Assembly: GCA_913051655.1 (NCBI GenBank)
Contig: CAJXHI010000001.1
Span: 1 to 64,000 of the forward strand
Reading direction: 5' to 3'
From: an uncultured Alphaproteobacteria bacterium
GTDB taxonomy: Bacteria; Pseudomonadota; Alphaproteobacteria; Rhodobacterales; Rhodobacteraceae
DNA: 64,000 bases
In this document: positions 57,109 to 64,000 of the stretch, piece after piece
Position numbering within the stretch: position 1 is the first letter of the stretch
Layout: every line of letters starts with the position of its first letter
Notes under the pieces: model-generated
What the model saw: the letters and a program-made list of their open reading frames with translations, nothing else
Told to the model about the DNA's origin: nothing
Database searches by the model: none
Translations under genes and position numbers: made by a program

Positions 57109-57227
57109 GTGGCATCCTTATTCTGCAACCAGTCTGGCAGCCACTGCCAATGTACTGCAACAGGCGCATCTACCAGATCAGAAATTAGATTTTGATCCAG
57201 TTCGGTAGCAGCTTTTGAAACCACCAT
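57105..57227 (-). other. 40-codon ORF, probable tail of a lost upstream operon gene
   Basis: A short frame (MVVSKAATELDQ, then LVDAPVAVHWQWLPDWLQ) whose TGA overlaps the SDR start as ATGA. It has protein-like composition but no clear ribosome site, and the frame before it is closed by a stop. The overlap suggests the surviving 3' end of a former gene in the galactose operon; I cannot name the family. Confidence 0.35.
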
Positions 57228-57596
57228 GCCGCATCATAAATATGTGAGCGATCTTTTTTCAATAAATCCTCCCTGAACTAAAAGGCAATAAATTTCTTTG
57301 GCTGTAATTGCCATACTGGCAACATTGTTCAATCAATTTATAAATCTTAAATTATTAAGTCTTGCACTTGACAACACTAAGGGTCCAGTGCATCAGCTCG
57401 CGGACATTGTCGCGTGAGCGGTTTATCCAAAGACCAAACGATAATTGCACCCAACGGTTCCCCTTCACGCAGGGTTCTCGATATTTTTTCCAAACAGGCA
57501 AAAATGCCTTTCTTTGGGGAATACACCCTGACCGGCGCAAAAAGCGCCTGAACTTAGGCAAGTCGTCATCTTGGGCTGCCAGATAGGACCGTTTAA
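57228..57596. other. Intergenic region upstream of the DEAD-box helicase
   Basis: About 370 bases with no gene. It should hold the rightward helicase promoter. A long helicase 5' leader, common for cold-responsive helicases, is possible but not shown. Open stretches on the minus strand here have no family resemblance. Confidence 0.4.
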
Positions 57597-58880
57597 ATGC
57601 AAAATTTTCAGGACTTGACGCTTGAACCAACCCTTGCCTCTGCAATAAGCGCGGGGGGCTTTACCACGCTTACCCCTATTCAGGCACAAGCCATTCCTTT
57701 AGCATTGAATGGGGATGACATCCTTGGAATTGCACAAACCGGAACGGGTAAAACACTAGCATTTGGTGTACCAATCATTCAGGCCGCGCTCTTGCACCCA
57801 GGCAAACCCATGTCTAAAACCGTAAAGGCTTTAATCCTTGCCCCGACACGCGAATTAGTGAACCAAATCGCAATGACGCTGTCCACAATGACAAAAAAAA
57901 CGAACCTTCGTGTAAGTGCTGTTGTCGGCGGCGCATCTTTGGGGAAACAGCTCAAAATCTTGTCCAGGGGCACAGATATCCTCGTGGCAACCCCAGGCCG
58001 GTTGATCGACCTTTTAGAACGCGGCGGTGTTGATCTGAGCATTACACGCCATCTTGTTCTGGATGAAGCTGATCAAATGCTTGATATAGGATTTATCCAT
58101 GCGCTTCGCCGGATCGTCCCCTATCTCAACGAAAAACGCCAAACCATGCTATTTTCTGCCACCATGTCGAAACCGATGGAAAGCCTCAGCAGAACCTATT
58201 TGACCAACCCCAAACGGGTACAGGTCAGCTCTCCGAATGTGACAGCCGATCTTGTTGACCAGAGCGTGCAATTTGTCGAAAAAGCCAAAAAGCCGTTCCA
58301 ATTATTCAAAATCCTTCAAGATCATACATCGACGGCAACGTTAATCTTTTCGCGTACCAAACACGGCGCAGAAAAGCTGAAAAATAGTCTCGTGTCAGAT
58401 GGATACAAAGCAACCTCAATTCACGGCAATAAGACCCAAGGTCAAAGGGACCGCGCGATCAAATCGTTCCGGAGTGGACAGGTTGATATCCTTGTGGCCA
58501 CGGATGTGGCAGCAAGGGGCATTGATATTCCAACTGTCGGCTTAGTGATAAACTACGATTTACCCAACGTTGCAGAAAATTATGTCCATAGGATTGGCCG
58601 TACTGCGCGTGCAGGCCGCTCTGGTAAAGCGATCAGTTTCTGTGCAAGCGATGAATACAAATATCTGAAAGACATCGAAAAACTGATCAAAACGCGTATT
58701 ATGACCATTGGCGACGTACCCCATAGAGCGCCAGAAGAAACTAAATCTTCACCGCAACGTAAAAATGGTACTAAAAAGAAACGCTTCAATCCACGGGATA
58801 AAGTGAAACACTCCCAAAAATCGAGAAATGGCCAGCGGTATAGGAGGGGAAAGTCCCGTCCCAATAAGACAGCTGCCTAA
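57597..58880 (+). CDS. DEAD-box ATP-dependent RNA helicase (RhlE type)
   Basis: A 427-residue helicase. All core motifs are visible: Q-motif with GFTTLTPIQAQAIP (21-34), motif I AQTGTGKT (46-53), Ia PTRELVNQ, Ib TPGRLID, II LDEADQML, III SAT, IV LIFSRT, V DVAARGIDIP and VI HRIGRTARAGRSG. A short basic tail rich in Lys/Arg (SPQRKNGTKKKRFNP) matches RhlE-like enzymes that bind structured RNA in ribosome assembly or RNA decay. It ends ten bases before the convergent glpD stop. Confidence 0.9.
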   Translation: MQNFQDLTLEPTLASAISAGGFTTLTPIQAQAIPLALNGDDILGIAQTGTGKTLAFGVPIIQAALLHPGKPMSKTVKALILAPTRELVNQIAMTLSTMTKKTNLRVSAVVGGASLGKQLKILSRGTDILVATPGRLIDLLERGGVDLSITRHLVLDEADQMLDIGFIHALRRIVPYLNEKRQTMLFSATMSKPMESLSRTYLTNPKRVQVSSPNVTADLVDQSVQFVEKAKKPFQLFKILQDHTSTATLIFSRTKHGAEKLKNSLVSDGYKATSIHGNKTQGQRDRAIKSFRSGQVDILVATDVAARGIDIPTVGLVINYDLPNVAENYVHRIGRTARAGRSGKAISFCASDEYKYLKDIEKLIKTRIMTIGDVPHRAPEETKSSPQRKNGTKKKRFNPRDKVKHSQKSRNGQRYRRGKSRPNKTAA

Positions 58881-58890
58881 AAACAAAGAG

Positions 58891-60504
58891 TTAAGATACA
58901 CCCTCCAATATACACGTTAGTTTCGTCGTCCTAAGTGCATTTTCCATCCAATGATGTAGATCCTCCGCCTGTTTCGCTGTCAGTCGAAGACCCAATTTAC
59001 TGCGCCGCCAAAGTATATCCTCAGCGGTCAATGCAAATTCATGCTGCATGAGCCAGAGCACTTCAGCTTCAAAAAGCGTTCCTCCAAAATCCCGCCCCAG
59101 ATCTTCATCGACTTTTGCAGACCCAAGAACAGCGGCTGCCTCCGTCCCATAGGCCCGCACCAAACGCCGCGCCCAGTCATCTGTGAGAAAAGCAAAGCGC
59201 ATCTTTAGTCCGTGAATGAGATTTTCGACCGCATCAACCGCAAAGTCTCCTCCCGGAAGCGGTGGGCCAGCAGTCCAAACTCCCTCACGCCTTCCAAGCT
59301 GTGAGTTGATTACGTCCATAGCACTTTCCGCAAGTCGTCGATACGTTGTAATCTTACCACCAAAAATATTCAGTATCGGTGCTCCAGTAGAGCGATCCAA
59401 CTTAAGCATGTAGTCTCGCGTCGCAGCAGATGCATTTTGCGCTCCATCATCATAAAGCGGTCTGACACCAGAATAAGTCCACACGATGTCCTTCTTACTG
59501 AGCGCCTCCTTAAAATACTTTTGCGCGAATTCAATAAGATAGCTCTTTTCCTCTTCACTGCATTCCGGGTTCTGTAACGGATCAGGGTGGTCCACATCTG
59601 TGGTCCCGATAAGGGTGAAATATGTTTCATAGGGAATGGCAAAAATAATACGTCCATCTTCGCCTTGGAAAAAATAGCTTTTTTCGTGATCAAAAAGCTT
59701 ACGGGTCACGATATGGGATCCGCGTACGAGACGCACGCCCTCAGACGTGTTTAGCCCCAACTTTCTTTGAAGGATATCTCCGACCCAAGGACCCGCTGCA
59801 TTCACTACCATGCGCGCACGGTGAAATGCGGTTTCCCCCGTCTTGCGGTGACGCGTTTCAATTTCCCAAACACCGTCTTGGCAAGAGGCGCATATTACTT
59901 CATATCGGGTGTGGATTGTCGCCCCCCGCGCCTTGGCATCCCGCGCGTTCAAGACCACGAGGCGTGAATCCTCAATCCAGCAATCAGAATATTCATATGC
60001 TTTTTTAAAATGATCTCTGAGAGGCACACCCTCTGGTCTGTCAGCCAAAGATAAGGTTTTTGTTGCGGGAAGGATTTTGCGTCCCCCTAGGTGATCATAG
60101 GCGAAAAGCCCAAATCGGATCAGCCAGTCTGGCCGGCGCCCTCTCATCCAAGGGAACACAGTTCTGAGTAACCTTGAAGCCGGAGTATCAGAGGCAAAGC
60201 GCATATCTTTGTGATAAGGCAAAACAAAGCGCATCGGCCAACTAATATGTGGCATCGCTCGCAGCAGGATCTCGCGCTCAATCAATGCCTCTCGCACCAA
60301 ACGGACTTCAAAATATTCCAAATACCGCAAGCCGCCATGAAACAATTTGGTCGACGCAGATGACGTCGCTGATGCCAAATCATTCATTTCAGCCAGCACA
60401 ACAGAATATCCACGGCCGGCTGCATCACGGGCAATGCCGCATCCATTGATGCCCCCACCAATAATGAAAATATCTCTAATCTCTGGATCGCGAACCTGTC
60501 CCAA
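58891..60504 (-). CDS. glpD: Aerobic glycerol-3-phosphate dehydrogenase
   Basis: A 537-residue FAD enzyme. Start is TTG at 60504, seven bases after TAGGAG. FAD motif GGGINGCGIARDAAGRG (16-32), then the GlpD signature ATSSASTKLFHGGLRYLE, GAPILNIFGGKITTYRRLAE and GPPLPGGDF. A C-terminal DAO-C domain (YGTEAAAVL, DILWRRSKLGL) follows. It oxidises sn-glycerol-3-phosphate to dihydroxyacetone phosphate at the membrane, passing electrons to quinone. A DeoR/GlpR-type regulator is divergent from it across a repeat-bearing gap. Confidence 0.93.
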   Translation of the reverse strand: MGQVRDPEIRDIFIIGGGINGCGIARDAAGRGYSVVLAEMNDLASATSSASTKLFHGGLRYLEYFEVRLVREALIEREILLRAMPHISWPMRFVLPYHKDMRFASDTPASRLLRTVFPWMRGRRPDWLIRFGLFAYDHLGGRKILPATKTLSLADRPEGVPLRDHFKKAYEYSDCWIEDSRLVVLNARDAKARGATIHTRYEVICASCQDGVWEIETRHRKTGETAFHRARMVVNAAGPWVGDILQRKLGLNTSEGVRLVRGSHIVTRKLFDHEKSYFFQGEDGRIIFAIPYETYFTLIGTTDVDHPDPLQNPECSEEEKSYLIEFAQKYFKEALSKKDIVWTYSGVRPLYDDGAQNASAATRDYMLKLDRSTGAPILNIFGGKITTYRRLAESAMDVINSQLGRREGVWTAGPPLPGGDFAVDAVENLIHGLKMRFAFLTDDWARRLVRAYGTEAAAVLGSAKVDEDLGRDFGGTLFEAEVLWLMQHEFALTAEDILWRRSKLGLRLTAKQAEDLHHWMENALRTTKLTCILEGVS

Positions 60505-60571
60505 AGAACGCTCCTAGTTTAAATCACAATTTTTTACATGCTATTTTTAGTAAAGCTTCGCAAGCTTAATC

Positions 60572-60609
60572 TTCGTTTATATTCGTTTATATTCGTTTAT
60601 ATTCGTATT
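60572..60609. repeat. Tandem TTCGTTTATA repeats in the glpD–glpR gap (possible operators)
   Basis: Three perfect copies of the 10-base unit TTCGTTTATA (60572-60601) run into a fourth partial copy TTCGTAT. A 15-base near-palindrome AAGCTTCGCAAGCTT lies just to the left (60553-60567). The ten-base period puts each TTCG on the same helix face. The TTCG core recalls GlpR/DeoR-family operators, so these are candidate binding sites controlling glpD and its regulator. Confidence 0.6.
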
Positions 60610-60773
60610 GTTTAGTTAAAGCTTAGGCATTTCGCGTCTAAACCTCTGCAAAATACAATTAATTTTTGTCTAAGAAAAGAAATTTTCTTGTATTTTCTGA
60701 GTATTTTGCTGAGTCTAAATGTGAATCAACCCATCAAAAATAGAAAAATTAGAATAAAAACGAAGAGCACAAC

Positions 60774-61535
60774 ATGTCACAAACATTTCGACATCCTGAA
60801 ATTCTCAAAATTGCGCGTTCTGCTGGGAAAGTCACAGTAGAAGAATTATCCCAGCATTTTGGTGTCGCTGTTCAGACTATTCGACGCGATTTATCCGACC
60901 TTGCAGCCTCTGGCCTTTTGGAGCGGGTACATGGTGGAGCGATTTACCCCTCAGGCACTGTGAACATCGGATATAATGAACGCCGCATTCTCAATACGGA
61001 TGCCAAACGCGCTATCGCCAAAGCATGCGCTTCGGATATTCCTGACAATGTTTCGATCTTTCTAAATATCGGCACCTCAACCGAAGCAGTCGCAGAAGAG
61101 CTAATTTATCATAAAAATCTTATGGTGGTAACGAATAACATGAATGTTGCCAATATTCTGACCCGAAATACAGACTGCGAAATTCTAGTGACAGGCGGTC
61201 AGTTGCGCCGTGCGGATGGAGGATTGGTGGGAAATCTCGCCGCCGACACTATTAGGAAATTCAAATTTGATATTGCAGTCATTGGCTGTTCTGCGTTAGA
61301 TAATCAGGGTGATATTTTAGATTACGACATTCAAGAGGTCGCCGTCAGCCAAACGATCCTGAGTCAATCGCGCAAAACTTTTTTGGTCAGCGATCACACA
61401 AAATTTATACGTAGCGCACCCGTGCGCATTGGGTCGCTCAAAGACATAAATACCATTTTTATTGATCAACCGCTACCGTCAAAACTGACAAGCGCTTGTA
61501 CCAGCTGGAACACTAAAATCTCATTTGCACATTGA
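60774..61535 (+). CDS. glpR: DeoR/GlpR family transcriptional regulator
   Basis: A 253-residue repressor. DeoR helix-turn-helix in residues 5-60 (ILKIARSAGKVTVEELSQHF, AVQTIRRDLSDLAASGLLER, VHGGA), then the sugar-phosphate sensor domain: FLNIGTSTEAVAEEL, VVTNNMNVANIL, VTGGQLRRADGGLVG and the late VSDHTKFIRSAPVRIGSL. Divergent from glpD, so glycerol-3-phosphate is the likely inducer. Next gene rightward, 104 bases on, is an unrelated flavoenzyme. Confidence 0.87.
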   Translation: MSQTFRHPEILKIARSAGKVTVEELSQHFGVAVQTIRRDLSDLAASGLLERVHGGAIYPSGTVNIGYNERRILNTDAKRAIAKACASDIPDNVSIFLNIGTSTEAVAEELIYHKNLMVVTNNMNVANILTRNTDCEILVTGGQLRRADGGLVGNLAADTIRKFKFDIAVIGCSALDNQGDILDYDIQEVAVSQTILSQSRKTFLVSDHTKFIRSAPVRIGSLKDINTIFIDQPLPSKLTSACTSWNTKISFAH

Positions 61536-61639
61536 TTAATGTTATCTTACTTATTTTAACCTTAAAACTTTAAGCTTGAAATAAATTAAACACCGTGGCA
61601 CACTTTTCCCATCGTTCGAACAAATGATGAGGCGTTTTA

Positions 61640-63934
61640 ATGCAGATTGCGTGTTTGGGGGGTGGGCCAGCTGGGCTTTATTTTGCAATTTCAATGAAAC
61701 TGCGCGATCCAAACCATGAAGTTGTTGTAATAGAACGCAACAAGCCCGACGACACTTTTGGATGGGGGGTAGTTCTATCTGATGAAACCCTCGACAACCT
61801 TGCCGCTAATGACAAAAAAAGCGCTGAAGCAATCCGCGCGCAATTTGCCTATTGGGATGATATTGCCCTGAAATACCAAGGCGAAACGGTCATTTCGTCT
61901 GGACACGGATTTTGTGGGATCGGGCGTAAACAGCTTTTGATCTTACTGCAAGCCCGTGCGCGCGAGCTTGGTGTCGATTTGCGCTTTGAAACCGAAGTGG
62001 GCAATATTGCTCACTATCAGGCACACTACGATCTGGTTGTGGCCAGTGACGGTTTAAATTCCAAAATTCGAGCCATTTATCATGACCATTTCAAACCAGA
62101 TATTGATTTACGCCATTGCCAGTTTGTTTGGCTAGGCACCTATCAACGCTTTGATGATGCGTTCACCTTTATTTTTGAAGAAACGGATAAGGGTTGGATT
62201 TGGGCACATGCCTACCAGTTCGACGCTCAAACAGCGACTTTTATCGTGGAATGTTCTCAAGAAACATTTGACAACTTCGGGTTTGCCGACATGTCCCAAG
62301 ATGAAAGTATCGTCCTTTGTGAAGAGATTTTCAAATCTCATTTGGGGGGTAATTCCCTTATGAGCAACGCGCGTCATATTCGCGGGTCGGCGTGGATCCG
62401 TTTCCCACGGGTGCTGTGCAAAAGATGGAGCCATGAGAACATCGTCCTACTGGGGGATGCTGCAGCAACTGCGCATTTTTCCATTGGCTCGGGAACCAAG
62501 CTCGCCTTGGAATCCGCTGTCGCGCTTGCAAGCTACCTCCATACAGAAGACGATCACGAAACCGCCTTTCAACACTACGAAGATGAACGCCGCTTGGAGG
62601 TCTTAAAACTTCAATCTGCAGCCAAAAATTCGATGGAATGGTTCGAAAGGGTGGAAAGATACCTCGACCTCGATCCGGTTCAACTCAATTATTCCATGCT
62701 CACACGCAGCCAGAGGATCAGTCATGAAAATCTGCGCCTCAGAGACAAAAACTGGCTTGAGGAGGCGGAACGTTGGTTCATGCAACAAGCAGGCGTGCAA
62801 ACCAACACCACCCTGAGGGCACCAATGTTTACACCGCTGACGCTGCGGGACTTAACGCTCAAAAACCGCGTGGTTGTCTCCCCAATGGCTCAGTATAAAG
62901 CCAAAGAAGGATGCGTTAATGATTGGCATCTCGTGCATTATGGTGAAAGAGCCAAAGGCGGGGCAGGGTTGATATTTACAGAGATGACCTGTGTATCTGC
63001 CGAGGGACGCATTACGCCTGGCTGCCCAGGACTTTATGAAACAGAACACGAAGAAGCATGGAAACGTCTGACGAATTTCATCCATAGTGAGACAGATGCA
63101 AAAGTTTGCTGCCAAATCGGGCATGCCGGACGCAAAGGATCGACACAGCTTGGTTGGGAACGTATGGATGCACCGCTTCCTGCGGAAAATTGGGACCTCA
63201 TCAGCGTCTCAACACTTCCATGGTCGGACAAAAACGCACGGCCCCGCGAAATCAGTCACGCTGAAATGGATGAAGTTAAAGGCCAATTTGCCGCCGCGGT
63301 GGCAATGGCGGCACGCTCCGGCTTTGATATGATCGAGCTGCATGCCGCGCACGGATATCTTTTGTCATCTTTCATTTCTCCAACATCTAATATCAGAACA
63401 GATGACTACGGTGGGTCCTTAGAAAATCGGCTGCGTTGGCCGTTGGAAGTCTTTGCCGCCATGCGCGCTGAATGGCCAAAAGAAAAACCCATGTCGGTTC
63501 GTATTTCTGCCAATGATTGGATCGGCGATGACGGAGTCACACCAGAAGAAGCGGTGCATATTGCAAAATCCTTTTCAAATGCAGGGGCCGATCTGATCGA
63601 TGTTTCAGCAGGCCAAACCACCGTTGATGCAAAACCAGTCTACGGACGCATGTTTCAAACACCCTTCAGTGATCGTATCCGCAACGAAGCGGGGATCAAA
63701 ACCATTGCCGTTGGAAATATTTATGAAGCCGATCATGCAAATTCCATCCTGATGGCCGGACGCGCAGACCTCGTTGCAGTGGGTCGTCCCCATCTTTCTG
63801 ATCCCTATTGGACTTTACATCAGGCAACGAAAATTGGTGATCGAGCTGCACCTGACTGGCCGCTTCCTTATCTGGCAGGGCGCGACCAGATCTGGCGATT
63901 GGCAGATCGTGATTCTGAATTCATTCGCGCATGA
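61640..63934 (+). CDS. Bifunctional salicylyl-CoA 5-hydroxylase / old-yellow-enzyme oxidoreductase
   Basis: A 764-residue fusion. Residues 1-390: PHBH-type monooxygenase with GGGPAG (7-12), [22 protein letters not shown] and the GD motif [18 protein letters not shown]. Residues about 395-764: old-yellow-enzyme barrel with [66 protein letters not shown] and VGRPHLSDP. This matches bifunctional salicylyl-CoA 5-hydroxylases and 2-aminobenzoyl-CoA monooxygenase/reductases, which hydroxylate and then reduce an aromatic-CoA ring. It overlaps the following SDR start as ATGA. Which aryl-CoA is used cannot be told here. Confidence 0.87.
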   Translation: MQIACLGGGPAGLYFAISMKLRDPNHEVVVIERNKPDDTFGWGVVLSDETLDNLAANDKKSAEAIRAQFAYWDDIALKYQGETVISSGHGFCGIGRKQLLILLQARARELGVDLRFETEVGNIAHYQAHYDLVVASDGLNSKIRAIYHDHFKPDIDLRHCQFVWLGTYQRFDDAFTFIFEETDKGWIWAHAYQFDAQTATFIVECSQETFDNFGFADMSQDESIVLCEEIFKSHLGGNSLMSNARHIRGSAWIRFPRVLCKRWSHENIVLLGDAAATAHFSIGSGTKLALESAVALASYLHTEDDHETAFQHYEDERRLEVLKLQSAAKNSMEWFERVERYLDLDPVQLNYSMLTRSQRISHENLRLRDKNWLEEAERWFMQQAGVQTNTTLRAPMFTPLTLRDLTLKNRVVVSPMAQYKAKEGCVNDWHLVHYGERAKGGAGLIFTEMTCVSAEGRITPGCPGLYETEHEEAWKRLTNFIHSETDAKVCCQIGHAGRKGSTQLGWERMDAPLPAENWDLISVSTLPWSDKNARPREISHAEMDEVKGQFAAAVAMAARSGFDMIELHAAHGYLLSSFISPTSNIRTDDYGGSLENRLRWPLEVFAAMRAEWPKEKPMSVRISANDWIGDDGVTPEEAVHIAKSFSNAGADLIDVSAGQTTVDAKPVYGRMFQTPFSDRIRNEAGIKTIAVGNIYEADHANSILMAGRADLVAVGRPHLSDPYWTLHQATKIGDRAAPDWPLPYLAGRDQIWRLADRDSEFIRA

Positions 63935-64000
63935 GACAGGTCCTTATCACCGGAGGCGGTACAGGTATTGGACGCGCCATCGCCTGGGCTTTTGCCGAGG
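63931..64000 (+). CDS. Short-chain dehydrogenase/reductase, N-terminal part only (runs off window)
   Basis: The first 23 codons, [20 protein letters not shown] and on, contain the SDR cofactor motif TGGGTGIG at residues 7-14. The ATG overlaps the stop of the flavoenzyme gene as ATGA, so it belongs to the same aromatic-CoA operon, where an SDR acting on a reduced ring intermediate would be expected. Cut by the window end. Confidence 0.75.
   Translation, partial: MRQVLITGGGTGIGRAIAWAFAE

Overview
The window looks like chromosomal DNA from a marine alphaproteobacterium, most likely Rhodobacterales (Roseobacter group). This is inferred from the gene content: a cobalamin-riboswitch-led AztABC-type metal importer, a tripartite tricarboxylate transporter beside a probable sulfoacetate module, a PuuD urate hydroxylase, a beta-hydroxyaspartate-cycle (bhc) locus and a psd-pssA pair. 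Base composition is moderately AT-rich. I see no rRNA, tRNA, CRISPR array, prophage or insertion sequence. The striking property is the number of broken genes lying between intact ones, all catabolic or transport functions, in every stage from one nonsense codon to barely readable remnants.

Layout. 0-6.3 kb: a secreted thermonuclease, a DUF1737-like protein, an aromatic-ring monooxygenase, a persulfide-dioxygenase-like hydrolase, and remnants of a nuclease, a peptide-ABC ATPase and an EamA transporter. 6.4-9.4 kb: a leftward operon led by a cobalamin riboswitch, with a 57-residue membrane protein followed by ATPase, permease and metal-binding protein. 10.6-11.9 kb: ribokinase and an RbsD/FucU mutarotase. 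12.8-16.8 kb: a dead SMP-30 gene, then deaminase, purine nucleoside phosphorylase, SDR and cupin. 16.7-22.4 kb: ketopantoate-reductase-like protein, oxalyl-CoA-synthetase-like ligase, and a large FAD/Fe-S dehydrogenase. 22.4-29.4 kb: a leftward operon resembling sulfoacetate use (TTT transporter, acylating sulfoacetaldehyde dehydrogenase, CoA ligase, TauE-type exporter), whose binding-protein gene carries one in-frame stop.

29.8-39 kb: two non-haem oxygenase-type genes (one dead), a Gfo/Idh oxidoreductase, a class III aminotransferase, a fused hydantoinase/oxoprolinase and an MFS carrier. 39.6-44.3 kb: a decayed P450, pssA and psd, and a second P450 with a nonsense codon. 44.4-53 kb: a purine-catabolism region (ureidoglycine aminohydrolase, PuuD, hydroxyisourate hydrolase, LysR regulator) enclosing a ruined bhcR-bhcABCD locus in which only bhcC is still open. 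53.6-57.2 kb: a PhyH-family protein and a partly decayed galactose/galactonate locus. 57.6-64 kb: a DEAD-box helicase, glpD with a divergent DeoR regulator, and a two-domain salicylyl-CoA-5-hydroxylase-like flavoenzyme followed by the start of an SDR gene.

Functional links. Purine breakdown yields glyoxylate, which the adjacent bhc cycle would have assimilated; that sink now looks lost while the purine genes remain. The sulfoacetate operon lacks an intact binding protein and has no Xsc in the window. Together with the broken galactonate, P450 and transporter genes, this suggests a lineage narrowing its substrate range. All calls were made by reading the sequence without database searches.
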